From Owenia fusiformis (Eukaryota; Annelida; Polychaeta; Sabellida; Oweniidae): a DNA stretch of 64,000 nucleotides. The position numbers and the translations under genes were made by a program. The stretch covers positions 16,999,181 to 17,063,180 of the forward strand of contig CAIIXF020000010.1 in assembly GCA_903813345.2 (NCBI GenBank), read 5' to 3'. Below are positions 35,806 to 48,639 of the stretch, piece after piece. Under the pieces are notes generated by a model, which was not told the DNA's origin, searched no databases, and was given only the letters and a program-made list of their open reading frames with translations. Every line of letters begins with the position of its first letter. Positions within the stretch are counted from its first letter, which is position 1.

Positions 35806-37274
35806 GCCCATTTCGATTATAAATAATCTTTATTTACATCATAATTCAGTCAAAGATATTTGAAATCTATGTGTAAATTACATCCAGAAGTGTGGTTTTA
35901 AAAACATTTTTTATACATTTTTTGTAAAGAAATACAAATACTTGTAAAAATAGTACAAATCATTTTATTTGAATCTTTCTTCGAAGATGTTGTGTTCTTT
36001 AATTCAACACACGTCTACCAAAATTACTTGGGTTTGAAGAATCGAGGTCACCATTTTACATTCATGTTGAAGTTCTAACTTACAATTAGTATCAGACATC
36101 TTTTTGTTAGTGGAAAAAGAATTGAAAAAACTGATCAATGGGGCGGAGCAAATATACTAGAGTCCTGTGATTTGTTATTCAGGTTTTTGTATTTTTGGGT
36201 CCTATTTAATTGCCACTGATCGATACATTTTCATATTCAATCATGTAGACAAGTTTTGTTAGTTTTATATAACAAACTCAAAAAATTTGGAAATTACCCC
36301 CCGGCGTCTGTACGTTAACAGAGTACGTGTAAAATGCACTTCGCTCGCAGGATCTTTTAAAATTTGTCAGAAATCTTTCATACAACATAAGTATGAAATT
36401 TGACCAAGATCCAGTCATGTTTGATAATTTTGCTAAGCCCCCCAAAAAACCTGAATAACTATTCACAGACCTATAGTATATCATTACTAGGACATTAAAA
36501 TATATGTCATAAACCAAACAAGATTGTTTCTGGAGAACAATAAATTGTTCTTATATCATGCGTGGGCGCCACTGTTCAATACAAGTCCCAGTTACATGTA
36601 CCTTCCTGGTGGAATTGAGATATCCTTGAACTGTGTGGCGCCCACGGATATGAACAAATAATCACACACCAGAGTTTCCATGTCATATACGCCTGATCTA
36701 GTTCAAATATCAAGCATAACGTCAATTATAAAGTAATTTCAGTACTTGTATAGTTTCTAAATAGCTAAATATAGCTAAGATAATAGATGGCACCCTTGTC
36801 ATTCTTCGTTTTGCTTGGGCCAGACTGCCTTAGCCTTCCTTGTTATAAAATTGCAATAGCCACTTAATCTTTTCATTCATGAAAAAGTGCTGGTTGAATC
36901 TATCTGAATCTCAGATGGTATACGATGATATGACCCTGTCAACGTACCTATTGTGATTAAAAATGAAATTTTTGGTTGTCAAACGAATAAACCAAGTAAA
37001 GGTTTTAAAGAATCTTAGCAATCTTACAATTGAGATTTGGCCCAATTTTTTTAAAACGTCATGGAAAATGATTTAAATGACAAACCTATTATCATGGAAA
37101 ACTTTTCACTGAATTCAAATGCTATTAAAAAGAAAGAAAAGTTAGTTGTTGGAGGTTAAAAGTGCAAATCTCTTAAAATCCCATGAAAAATCGAGAATTA
37201 ACAATATTTCAAAGCTTTATGGAAACTCCTCTAATATTCGATGAAAACTTAAGAATATCGAAATCGACACTTAC

Positions 37275-37360
37275 CGATCCGCCATCATAGATGCGAAGTT
37301 TACGGCCGTTACCTTCGCTTGATACTGACCAGAGTTTTATAGATTAATCCTCACCAAGTG
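37275..37360 (-). other. Possible first exon (ATGATGGCGGATCG|GTAAGT)
   Basis: On the - strand a strong donor (GTAAGTGTC) follows ATGATGGCGGATCG. Splicing to perilipin exon 1 or 2 would stop at once, so it is not a coding start for that gene. It may be an alternative leader or belong to an unseen transcript. Confidence 0.25.
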
Positions 37361-37544
37361 ATCATGATCCATCAGCGAACCATTACTGAATCAGTGAAAC
37401 TTGGTCAAGATCATATCCTGGTCACTGTCGACCTTGCAATTTGTGGTAAAGCTGTTCAAATGTGAAGCAACGAAGATTTCCTTGAACGATTTTAAGCATA
37501 TCAGATTCAAAAATTGTTTGAGTTATAAAAGCCTATTAATTTAG

Positions 37545-38965
37545 GCGATTACAAGAAAAATTCTAAAGGCTATCATCAAGACATCACAACCATCCACTCG
37601 TTGCAGTGTAAAGACAGTTGAGGAGATTAAGCTTATTCTGTTATTATAGACAGGTAAAAAACCTCTTTAAAATATTAGGATAGGGTATTTTTTATAAAAT
37701 AATTTTAACTCGGGAATTTTCTCATTTCATCTATTCGTACTTGTGAAAAAGATGACATAAAACAACGACAGTGTCATAATTGCTTATATACAAATTACTT
37801 CATGGCTGCATATAATTTATTGGTCTACTTTGTAAATTTGAAATGTTCATCAATTTCATGATGACAGTTTTTGATACAAATGACAGTCTATTACAATAGA
37901 AACAAACATTATATCAAACTTTACATGTGGTAATAAAATAGGCTACAATAATTAAATTTTATGTTTCAGAGTATTTAGATTTTATATAAGGATAGTAAAA
38001 TGATAATGAGGTTCTTATCTCAAAGTGCTTGTTTTGGGCTTTTAGACGGAGGCACAGTACCCTATTGGCCCTATTCTTTTGCCTCCTTCCAATAGCGAGC
38101 ATGCTCTGCCTTTGCCTCAAAATAAACATCTAAATCTAGACAAATTTGAGATATCTTTTTAATTCAGAATTTGTGATTTTTCCTCATTGTCAATGGAAAT
38201 CTGATGAGAACCCTGGATCTTATTATTCTTTTGGCAAATGGTATACAAAAACGGAAAATAGCCCAAGGCCTATCTCTACAACATACATTTCTGTCAGAAT
38301 ATTTGAAATAAAGCCAGGAACGTACACACAGATTATTTTGTCGTTAAATCTGTATGACCTAATTATGTACTGTACCTTGATATAAATATGTAACACTATG
38401 CTAAACATTTATTTATTTGCCCATACCTTATTTTAAGAGAATCATCAACAGACAGATACATGCAATAGACAGACACTTTCATACTTATCAGAGTTGTGAC
38501 GTCAAGTTGTATACTATTATACTATATATTACAATTACTGGATTAACAGTTCGTTATCAATGGCTTCTTACAATATTTTCGTGATTTTTCTTACAATCGT
38601 GGCCGTTTTCATATTCTTCAAGATTCTAACAAGGCCTGAGTCAATTGAGAGTGAACGCAATATCAGAGTTGCAAGACCAGATCCAAAGAAGGTACATAAA
38701 ACAATTCATCATCAGAAACAGAAAGAACCTACAATTGTTGGGGGCACCGACAAATTCATAATTGTAGATGGAACAAAAATTTTCGCTCATTTTGGTGAAA
38801 GCAATAACCTGGTATTCAAGAATTCAGAAGAGGAGATAAAATTCGAAGACGTCGTAATGAAAATGCAAAGAAAACAGTGAAAACATTTTTGAAGTGCTTA
38901 ATTATTTATATAGACGTTCATAGACAGTCATATAGATTATAGTGGATTATGGTTATTATGATCAT
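37545..38965 (+). repeat. Segmental duplication, copy 2 (partner 10190-11780)
   Basis: Same order and orientation as copy 1: GTTGCAGTGTAAAGACAG, ACAAATGACAGTCTATTACA, TTTCAGAGTATTTAGA, GTGCTTGTTTTGGGCTTT, the gene, then AGACAGTCATATAG. The perilipin terminal exon next to copy 1 was looked for beside copy 2 and not found. Confidence 0.8.
38560..38880 (+). CDS. Small single-pass membrane protein, paralogue 2
   Basis: This is a 106-residue intronless frame starting MASYNIFVIFLTIVAVFIFF, a strong membrane helix at residues 4-23. The TRPESIES segment and PKKVHKTIHHQ are identical to paralogue 1 (11391-11729). The C-terminal region (FIIVDGTKIFAHFGESNN, LVFKNSEEEIKFED) keeps the same pattern. Copy 2 has a short deletion in the Gln/Lys-rich linker and a different C-terminal tail. 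Retention of an open frame and of these motifs, while flanks diverge, suggests selection on protein. The family is not recognised. Confidence 0.75.
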   Translation: MASYNIFVIFLTIVAVFIFFKILTRPESIESERNIRVARPDPKKVHKTIHHQKQKEPTIVGGTDKFIIVDGTKIFAHFGESNNLVFKNSEEEIKFEDVVMKMQRKQ

Positions 38966-38999
38966 TACATTAATTGATGGATATACTGACACTGACGTC

Positions 39000-39545
39000 G
39001 TTGGCTGCCGCTAATACCATGGATCAAAATTGCAGTTGGCAAAGTGTAGTTGGGCCAACGTTGGCCCGTCGTTGGCTGCCGCTAAAATCAGGATCAAAAT
39101 TGCAGTTGGCAAATTGTAGTTGGGCCAACGTTGGCCCGTCGTTGGCTGCCGCTAATAACAGGATCAAAATTGCAGTTGGCAAATTGTAGTTGGGCCAACG
39201 TTGGCCCGTCGTTGGCTGCCGCTAATAACAGGATCAAAATTGCAGTTGGCAAATTGTAGTTGGGCCAACGTTGGCCCGTCGTTGGCTGCCGCTAATACCA
39301 TGGATCAAAATTGCAGTTGGCAAATTGTAGTTGGGCCAACGTTGGCCCGTCGTTGGCTGCCGCTAATAACAGGATCAAAATTGCAGTTGGCAAATTGTAG
39401 TTGGCCCGTCGTTGGCTGCCGCTAATACCAGGGAGCCACCTATCAATAAATCAGTGCAAAATTGCAGTTGGCAAATTGTAGTTGTGCCAACGTTGGCCCG
39501 TCGTTGGCTGTCGCTAATACCAGGAAGCCATCTATCCATAAATCA
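39000..39545. repeat. 70-base satellite with CCAACGTTGGCCC core, 8 copies
   Basis: Copies begin GTTGGCTGCCGCTAAT at 39000, 39071, 39141, 39211, 39281, 39352, 39411 and 39503. The 59-base unit at 39352 has lost one GGCCAACG segment, and the last units are expanded. It sits in the 3' flank of the membrane protein gene copy 2 and separates it from the shared repeat at 40110, so it was added after the duplication. Confidence 0.9.
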
Positions 39546-39819
39546 GTGCAAATGCTTTGCTTAAAGATAGAAGAAAAACATACCAGCAGTCATTAAAAAA
39601 AATTAAGGTAAATTTTATGAAATATTTTCTTTCAAAATTATCTGATAATGTTGTTTACCTCAGAAATATGGATTTTCGCCTTGTTATACAGTTGAAACCA
39701 CTTATAAGGCTACCAAATATATTTAGTATGGAAAAACAAGCCATCATATTTTATTGATGTAGAACGGATATTATTTGTGAACACATTTACTGTACAAATG
39801 CCAAGATATCACAAAGACG

Positions 39820-40100
39820 TCGGGCCAACGACACTACTGGTGGCCATTGGGTGGCACGGTCACAGTTGGCAAATCGTAGCTGGCTTGCTGCCATTGTGGG
39901 CTGCTGCTAATACCAGGGAGCCAACGATGGCTGTACAAAAAAGTAAATTGTGTCAATGGTGGGCTAACAATGGGCCAACGTTCGTTCTTTGGTGGCTGCC
40001 AACGTTGGTCCAACGTTGGCTGGCTGGACACGCCAACGTTGGGCCAACGATGGGCCAACGTTGGTTCTTTGGTGGCTGCCAACGTTGGACCAACGTTATT
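39820..40100. repeat. Degenerate CCAACGTTGG-rich repeat
   Basis: Scattered GGGCCAACG, CCAACGTTGG and GGTGGCTGCCAACGTTGG motifs related to the 70-base satellite, but without fixed spacing. Frames on both strands are compositional artefacts. Confidence 0.65.
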
Positions 40101-41290
40101 TGGTGAAATAAAAGGTATTCAAAATTACTGATAAATCCACCATGAACAATTGTAGCAAAACATTATATTGTTTTACCTGCCATTTGTTACAGACACCGAA
40201 CACCAAACACCGTCATTGTGATGTCCATTAGGGTGGAAAAATTGAAGACAATTTCTATTTCTAAACATGTTCAATTTTAAAAATAAACATTAATGATTAT
40301 CTACACTCCCCTCGATAAGTTTAACAACCCTAACTCCCACATTGATTACATGCTAAAGCCGATTTATGTTTGAATTTTTATTTGCATAGTCTGTTAGGAG
40401 AATAATACTTGACATCATTTCGAATACCTCCACTTTTTCTCAATTCCTTCAACAATAACAATAGGTCAGATATTGATGACAAATCTGATGAAGTTTTGAA
40501 AATCGACATTCCCATGTTAAACAATTGGGAATTGATAGGTTTGTCAAATGACAAAATATCCATCTATCTCGAGTTCTTGCAAAAAATACAAGTAAGGTAG
40601 AAAATTGAATTTGAAAACTTTGTTTAACAAAAAGATGATACATTTCTTCACGTTTACCAAAGTTATGGGTATCCAAAGTCAAATTTAAAAAAAAACTCTC
40701 CCATTGAAATAACACAGGAGGCGAAAATCGATTTTCAAAATTGACTTTGAAGCTCTGTAACGTTAATGTCCACAAAGTAAACTTAAAGTTAGACAACTTA
40801 ATTTTCTATATAAAACAATACTTTTTGGGTGAATCATTTACTGAATAGATATCCTGAAATCATCTTTGCCCCGAACCCACCATTTCCCATTGGTTTACAT
40901 GGGAATGACAATTTTCCAAAATTCATCAAAGTCATTAATTTTCGACATAAAGAGGCTTTAACACGTAGTCCAACGAAGGATTTAGGGTTGCCAAACATAT
41001 GAAGGGGAGTTGTAACTAGGTGGAAACGAAGAACACGATATATCATGGATTAGTAGCCCATCTCAGTTTTTCAAAAATGTTTTCTTCATTTAAAAAAGAA
41101 GCTCTCGTGCCTCTTTCTCATTTTATTGTATACATGTAAATGCATGCAGGAAGAGGTCTAAACTTCCTGAAAGATGAAATGGTATAGCCTATTAATGTTG
41201 AAGATAAAAAATAAATAAATGAATAAATAAGAAAAAAGAGAACGTCTTTGAAAACACTGAATATATATATAACACTCATATGTGAATTAC
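40101..41290. other. Stretch without recognised genes
   Basis: It starts with a third copy of the AATCCACCATGAAC repeat (40110-40165). Overlapping frames on both strands at 40378-40796 have no domain, no splice support and no repeat homology that I can see. Confidence 0.45.
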
Positions 41291-41527
41291 AGGGTGTCTC
41301 AAAATGTACCTAAAAGTATATCAACAGCACAGATAAACCAATCAATATTTTCAGACATTTTTTGCATGGCCATGTAGCCAAGGCATGTTCGTGTTCTCCC
41401 AAATACACAATTTTTGGAGAGAAGACTAACATGCTTTGGCTACATGACCATGCAAAAAATGTCTGAAAATATTGATTGGTTTATCTGTGCTGTTGATATA
41501 CATTTGGGTACATTTTTGAGTCACCCT
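41291..41527. mobile_element. Palindromic MITE with AGGGTG ends
   Basis: AGGGTGTCTCAAAATGTACC at the left is complementary to the right end (GGGTACATTTTTGAGTCACCCT). The arms pair nearly fully, with TCAATATTTTCAGACATTTT and its complement, leaving a loop of about 60 bases near 41380-41435. Confidence 0.75.
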
Positions 41528-41530
41528 ACA

Positions 41531-42145
41531 TACAGAGTGGGCAATAAAACTCAACGGAACATTTTTCTTTATTCAATTGCCTTTATTGTTGCAGTTCAAG
41601 CCACACAAATTCAGAGTATACTAAAATAATTGTTTGTAAAAATGTTAAAGATGAAAAATGTATAATTAATTTTGGCTTGTCATGGTCATGGTCTGTATAC
41701 TGCTCGTGTCATGAAATATTTCCATATTTTCTCTGCTTGAGACATCATCGCTGAAAATACAGTATCTTTCATACAATACGATATGTACCCTTCATATGGT
41801 CTCGACGCATGTGTATAGTTATCTCTAGGAGAAGCAAAATATGTCTCCCTTGGATAGTAATTATTAGCTCAACTGACCTCAGCTTTTTCAAAACAGGTGC
41901 AATGTGTCTCAAAACTTCATTTAAGTCATGTATGACTGTCAAATCACCCCAGATTGATTGTTCAGGTGGATGGAGGACATGTTCAGGAAACCCTTGCATT
42001 GAATAATTAAATGTTAAGCTTGTATATTCATATTTGCTAAAACTGTTGACAATGAATTGTTTTTCAATTTTCTAAAGAACTGAAGATAATACATGACTAA
42101 CAAAAAAGTTACAATGCGGATTGAAAATGTTTGGCCCACCCTTTA
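41531..42145. mobile_element. TA-flanked element of the CAGAGTGGGCAA family
   Basis: CAGAGTGGGCAATAAAACTC from 41533 and ...GTTTGGCCCACCCTT to 42143, bordered by TA. The ends match the MITE at 322-491, but the 611-base interior differs. Interior frames (41769-42006) look like chance. Confidence 0.55.
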
Positions 42146-44743
42146 TATACAGAGTGTTTAAAAAATCTCCGAAGAGATATTCAAAATATCCCACCAGTAT
42201 CATCAAATGGCTGTCATCGGAATATGAGAGGTTACATTGAACATGGTATAAAAATACTCGGGGTGGAAGGTGTGAGAATTGTGCAAAAAATGACTTTGTG
42301 AGCTGGATGGAGTTTCTCTGTATTTTTCATTCTATTAGGGTGTCCTGTTTAAGGGATTTCGCCTGCGAAGCATATAACTCTTGCGAACATATCTAAATAT
42401 TGGTCCGAAGAAGACATACCTTGAATTTTTTAGGAAAAAATTGGCTAAAAATGGAAACTACAAAAAGTTAAAATGTTCAACTCAAACAAAACTATAGCTA
42501 TTTAATATTAACACTATGTACTATTTAATGTTTTTCAGATGTTTAAGGACCTTCATTAGTGTACTAGTGTCTAGAAATAAGATAATTAAGGACAAAATTT
42601 GGCATTTTTGATCATTTTCGCTTTCAGCAGTAACATATAGTTCCTTGTATCTTGAGTTTAATGTTGACTGGTTGTTGCAATTTTGATCAAATCTGTTCTT
42701 GTACATGTCTTCTTCCATTTAATATACAAAAATGTATATTGGACCACCAATGGTCATATTAGAGCTTTCAGATCTCCCCTACCCCATTTATTATGAAAAA
42801 TTACTGAAACATATGAAAATGTAAAATAACTTGAATTTATAAACTTTAACAATGTTGTAGCTATTCTATATCAATATTATGTATTATTTAATGTTTTTCA
42901 GATATTTCAGAACCTTTTATTGGTATACTAGTGCCTAGAAATGAGACATTTAAGGACAAAACTTGGAATTTTTAAAAATCATTTTAGCTTTCAGCAGTAA
43001 CATATAGTTCCTCATATATTGAGTTTTATGGTTACTTGTTGTTGCAATCTTAATCAAATCTGTTCTTGTAGATGTCTTCTTCAATTTAAGGTATAGAAAA
43101 TGTATAGTGGACCACCAATGGTCATATTAGAGGTTTCAGATCTCCCCTACCCCATTTATAATGAAAAATTATAAGAAAAATATGAAAATATAAAATAACT
43201 TGAAACTATAAACTTTAGTTAAGTTGTAGCTATTCTATATCAATATTATGTGTTATTTAATCTTTTTAAGATATTTTAGAACCTTTATTGGTAAACTAGT
43301 GCCTAGAAATGAGACATTTAAGGACAAAACATGGCTTTTTTACCATTTTCACTTTCAGCAATAACATATAGGTCCTTATATCTTGAGTTTTATGCTGACT
43401 GGTTGGTGCATTTTTAGTCAAATTTGTTCTTGTAGATGTCTTCTTTCATTTACGATATAAAAAAATGTATAGTGGATGACGAATACTCATAGTAGAGCTT
43501 TCAGATCTCCCCTACCCCATTCATTAGGAAAAATGACCGGAAAATATTAAAAAAGTAAAATAACTTCAAATTATGAACTTTTACAAAGTTGTACCTATTC
43601 TATGTCAATACTATGTATTATTTAATCTTTTTCTGATGTTTCAGGACCCTCATTAGTATTCTAATGCCTAGAAATGAGATATTTAAGGACAAAACTTTTT
43701 TTCATTTTCGCTTTCAGCAATAACGTATAGGTCCCTTTATATTGAGTTTTATGCTGACTGGTTGGTGCATTCTTGGTCAGATCTGTTCTTGTACATGTCT
43801 TCTTTCATTTAGGATATAAAAAATGTATATTGGAAAACCAATGTTGATATTAGAGCTTTCTCCCCTGCCCCATTTATAATGTAAATGAAAAAGTAATTTC
43901 AAATCATAAACTTTAACAAAATTGTAGCTATTCTCTATCAATACTATGTATTATTTAATTTAACCTTCATTTGATTACACGTGTCTAAAATTTGGCGTTT
44001 TTAGCATTCTGCATTTATCAGTAGCCTATAATTTTCCACAATTATAATTCTTTGATGATAGATTCATATATATTTTCTATTGAATCTGTCTTCTTTGATT
44101 TAAGTTAAAGAAAATGTATGTAAGACAAACAATGTTTCTATTAGAAGTCTAAGATCTGCCCTCCACCATTTAATAAGAAAACCAACACAAATGTTATTAT
44201 TGCATGTTAATATTCTTAAACTTTTCAAAAGTTTAGCACATTTATTAGCACACTAAAATCAAAAAATGACACATAAATGGGCAAAATGACCAATTTTTCA
44301 CTTTCAGCAATAGTTGTTTATATTTTTAGTTGAATGGTGATTGTTGATATATTTTAGATCATACCCCTGTATATATTCAATTATGTGTCTTGTTATCTTC
44401 AAAGCATGGGAAATGTGTTTTAAACACAAATATACATATTAGGGATAAAATTACTACACTACCATATTTTTAAAAGATTACTCAAAAATAGGATAGTGCG
44501 AAATAATTTTGTAACTTCACAGTTTACTCTCATATGAATCAAAGGATATGTCTACATATAAACATGATTGTTCACAACTCTCGAACTTAATCTAGCAACA
44601 GCCTGATTTTTCAAATCTCCCTGGTTCTTTGTTAGAGCTGCATTTAAGTCATTTTAAATGTCTAAGTTGTTCATGACACCACAAGCTATATATTCAGATA
44701 TGTAAGATCTCTAAATAATTTTTATAGTTCTGAGAAACTCATC

Positions 44744-45310
44744 CTAAAATATTGTCCAACGATGTGCACTATGTTGTTTATTGCCACATGGACAAGTAGC
44801 AATACACCCTTGACTAGAAACTTTGTATTTTACATTTGCGAATTGCCAAGGACATATGTTTCTTGTGTTGCTACGAAGGTTTGTTTGTGAGTACTGGTAC
44901 AAGACACCCATCTTTGATATATCTTCAAATAGGTATTGCACTTTGAGATTCATATAGCAATTTAGAATGCTACTTTGAAGGACATAAGAAACTTTAAGAG
45001 CTCTTTTTAGCTCTCATCCTTCTTTGCAAGCAACATTCTGTATCATCAGACTGAATACAAATTCTCTCAACATTGAATTCCTTTGTCTTGTCTGCAGCTC
45101 TGTAATAGACATGGGCCATAAGGAGAGTGTCAACTTCTTCATTTCACAATGTTTGCAATGACCAAAATATCCCCAAGCCCAATATCCATCATGAACTTCC
45201 TAATTACACCACCCTTAGATGTAATATGGAAATCACCAAGCCTTTGACAACATTGCAATTTATATGAGGGAATCACTCAGATGCGAGTAGGTAGTTACCA
45301 GTTTCGCCAC
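44744..45310 (-). pseudogene. Degenerate coding-like sequence in the foldback loop
   Basis: On the - strand, one frame gives ISKMGVLYQYSQTNLRSNT with a CPCGNK cysteine pair, and another gives YWAWGYFGHCKHCEMKK with two CxxC-like cysteines. The frames are broken by stops and shifts. They may be remnants of a zinc-binding protein from the element or its target; the family is not recognised. Confidence 0.25.
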
Positions 45311-46068
45311 CAGTGGCTGATTCGGGGGAAATAACATGGCAGGGTATTACAAAATTCCCTTAAACTTGAATATGCATCAGTTTTAGTGGTTCACTTTTCA
45401 AATTACCCTTATGTATGTGATGGTTATACAAATTAAAATAAGTCCAGTAAAAGAAAATATTAACTGCCCAACACAAGAAAAGATATTTCACTTTTTGTAG
45501 TTTTACAACATGGGGTCTATGGAGAATCTCCCCGACCTAGAAGTCACATTTTCAAAGAAAATTAAATTCTCAAAGTTGATCAACTCTTTTCAAAACCACA
45601 CTTTTAGATGTAATTTTTTATGAAGATTCCAAATATGACACCAGTTAGACTGAATTGTGAATTTTTTTTAATGACGTAAATCAAGATTATTTCTACTCGC
45701 ATTAAGGATATTCAACCAATATGGCTTGATCACTGGTTATAATTATCACACTACTATACCCCATTACATTTAAATATATTCCAAGTGTTCTACTATACAT
45801 TGTACAGATTCATGAACAGTTTGCAACGTATTATTACCAGAAAGCCCAAATAGACAAAGATAGAGAATACCTGCCCCATTTGCAACTCAACTTTAAATGT
45901 CTAATTTTTACACTTGTATTCTCATGAAGCTCCTGAAACATCTGAAAATATCAAATAATACATAGTACTAGTACTAGTACTAGAATAGCAACAACTTTGT
46001 TAAAGTCTATACTTTGAAATTGTTTGGTTTTTATATTTCTGGTTATTTTTTCAAAATGGGTTAGGGTC

Positions 46069-46367
46069 CACCCGTGTAGCTCAGCGGTAGCGCAGGTACC
46101 TCTTACGGTTCAGGCAAGACTAAAAAATTTGCTTGTTTGCGTGAAGTACTTCAGGGTGTTTGACTGAGTGGTCCGCAACTCGTACAAAAGGATGTGGTGT
46201 GTACTTGTATGTCTATGTATAAGTGCACATGAAAGAACACAAGGAGGGGCTTCTGGGTCTATCTTCCATGTTAATTACGTAAATTACGACCGTATATATA
46301 CGGGACATACCCAAGAGGTATTGCTCACCTTCATTGGTGGTAAAACAAAATACAATACAATACAAGT
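46069..46367 (+). mobile_element. tRNA-derived SINE
   Basis: A tRNA-type A box (GTGTAGCTCAGCGGTAGCGC) opens it, a weaker B-box-like GGTTCAGGCAAG follows, and it ends in a short repeated tail (AAAATACAATACAATACAA). It interrupts the right arm of the foldback element, so it is the younger insertion. Confidence 0.6.
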
Positions 46368-48091
46368 TAGGTGAGATATGTAAGCTCTCATTTCATGTCA
46401 TTTCATATCACATGTTTAAATACCTTAAATCAAAGTAGGCAGGCAAAAGAACAGATTTGTTCAAGAATCCATCAACCAATCAGCATAAAACTCAAGATAA
46501 AAGGAAATACAGTAATGTTATTGCTAAACGTGGAAATGATGAAAAATTGATGAAAAATGCCAAATTTTGTTCTTAAATGTCTAATTTCTAGACACTAGTA
46601 TATTAATGAAGGTCCTGAAACATTAATTATACCATTCAATAACATATAAGGAATGGCTACATCTTTGTTAAAGTTTATACTGGTAATTTGAAGTTTCCGG
46701 TCATCTTCCATAATAAATGGGGTAGGGGAGATCTGAAAGCTCTAATATGAACATTGTTTGTCCACTATACATTATTAATACCTTAAATGGAAGAAGACAT
46801 GTACAAGAACAGATTTAATCAAAAATGCATCAACCAGTCAGCATAAAACTCAAGATATAAGGATTCATATGTTAATGCTGAAAGCGAAAATGATTAAAAA
46901 ATGACAAGTTTTGTCCTTAAATGTCTCATTTCTAGTCACTTGAATACCAATAAAGGTTTTTAAAAATCTTAAAAACATTAAATAACACATAATATTGATA
47001 TAGAACAGCTACAACTTTATTAAAGTTTATAATTTCAAGTTATTTTACATTTTCATATTTCTCAATAATTTTCCATAATAGATGGGGTAGGGGATATCTG
47101 AAAGCTCTAATATGAACATTATTTGTCTACTATACATTTTCTATTTCTTAAATGGAAGAAGACATGCACAAGAACAGATTTGATTGAAAATGAAACAATC
47201 AGACAGCATAAAACTCAAGATATGAGGAACTATATATTACTGCTGAAAGCGAAAATGATAAAGAAATGCAAAGTTTTGTCCTTAAATGTATCATTTCTAG
47301 CCACTTGTATACCGATAAAGGTTCTGAAATATCTTAAAAACATTAAATAACACATAATATTGATATAGAATAGCTACAACTTTGTTAAAGTTTATGATGT
47401 CAAGTTATTTTATTTTTTCATATTTTTGGGTAATTTTGCATTATAAATGGGGTAGGGGAGATCTCAACGCTCTCATATGAACATTGGTTGTCCACTATAC
47501 ATTTTCTATACCTTAAATGGAAGAACACATGTACAAGCACAGATTTAATCAAAAATGCAACAACCAGTCAGCATTAAATTCAAGATATAAGGAACTATAT
47601 GTTAATGCTGAAAGCGAAAATGATTAAAAAATGCCAAATTTTGTCCTTAAATGTCACATTTCTAGACACAAGTACACTAATGAAGGTCCTGAAACATCTG
47701 AGAAACCTAACATAACACATAATATTGATATAGAATAGCTACAACTTTGATTGAGTTGAACATTTTGACTTTTTGTAGTTTCCATTTTTAGCCAATTATT
47801 TTCTAAAATATTCAAGGTATGTCTTCTTCGGAACAGAATTTAGATATGTTCGCAAGAGTTATATGCTTCGCAGGCGAAATCCCTTCTGCAGGACACCCTA
47901 ATAGAATAAAAAATACACAGAAATTCCATCCAGCTCAAAAAGTCATTTTTTCCTTAACGGAGCCTCTTAGAAAATTTTCCACCCCGAGTAAAAGGGTTAA
48001 CGCATTAAAAAGGCAAGACTGAACTAAACTTGTTGTATTGGGGAGAAAACTTACGTATATACTTTGTCTAAATAACCATGTAGAAATAGAC

Positions 48092-48639
48092 ACCCTCACT
48101 GGTGATCCACTCGATTACGCTGGTTACCAAAACGGTTCGTTTTGGTAACAAAATGTCGGAACATCCGGAAGGTACGATTTTTCTCGTTTACTTATTTTAC
48201 ACGTTGTAGGCAGAATTCCCACGACATTTTTTAACACAAACGTGTATCAGTATCATATGTTTAAGAAAGTGTACATATTTGCGAACAAAATAGTTCAGAA
48301 GACAACAGAATCGTCGATTTACTTCCTCACTTAAGTTACATAAACGGTTTGGGTTAAAAGTGCAGATCTTAACTGTTTTTCGAAAAACCGTTTATGTAAC
48401 TTAAGTGAGGAAGTAAATCGATGATTATGTTGTCCTCTGAGCTATTTTTTCGCAAACATGTACATTTTCTAAAACATATGATACTGATGCACGTTGTGAG
48501 AAAAAACGTCGTGGGGATGCTGCCTACAACGCGTGAAATAAGGAAAAAAGAAAAATCGTGCCTTCGACGTTCCGACATTTTGTTACCAAAACGGTTCGTT
48601 TTGTTAACCAGCGTAATCGAGTGGATCACCAGTGACCCT
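48092..48639. mobile_element. 538-base palindromic transposon, CACTGGTG ends, 5-base duplication ACCCT
   Basis: The element runs 48097-48634. CACTGGTGATCCACTCGATT at the left is complementary to AATCGAGTGGATCACCAGTG at the right. The arms pair nearly fully to about 48350 and 48385, leaving a loop of about 34 bases. ACCCT is duplicated at 48092-48096 and 48635-48639. CAC-type ends with a 5-base duplication recall Transib/RAG-like elements; no transposase is present. Confidence 0.85.

Larger units (their letters stand above)
35208..38559. other. Gene-free stretch before the second membrane protein gene
   Basis: No coding exon is supported. It includes a 'GGATCC' repeat fragment (35598-35805), a short palindrome (CGTGGGCGCCAC at 36561-36572 with its complement at 36635-36646), a possible first exon (37275-37360, - strand) and the upstream part of the segmental duplication (from 37545). 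Confidence 0.5.
42253..47995. mobile_element. Foldback-type element: 2 kb inverted arms built of about 360-base sub-repeats
   Basis: The left arm (42253 to about 44200) has about five direct copies of a unit of about 360 bases (landmarks TTTCAGCAGTAACATATAG, ATCTCCCCTACCCCATTTAT). The right arm (about 45905-47995) has the same units inverted. The outer ends match (ACTCGGGGTGGAA; GGGATTTCGCCTGCGAAGC and its complement near 47865-47885). Arm architecture resembles Drosophila FB elements. The loop (44.2-45.9 kb) holds only degenerate coding-like sequence. A SINE has inserted in the right arm. Confidence 0.75.

Noticed and set aside
36200-37560. A second perilipin terminal exon beside membrane protein gene copy 2
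   Set aside because: The duplication suggested one, but no match to LPEIDVGDWSENL was found on the - strand; the shared segment seems to start at about 37545.
38974-39425. + strand frames (QLANCSWANVGPSLAAAN) in the 70-base satellite
   Set aside because: The unit is not a multiple of three, frames restart at each indel, and the unit is plain satellite DNA.
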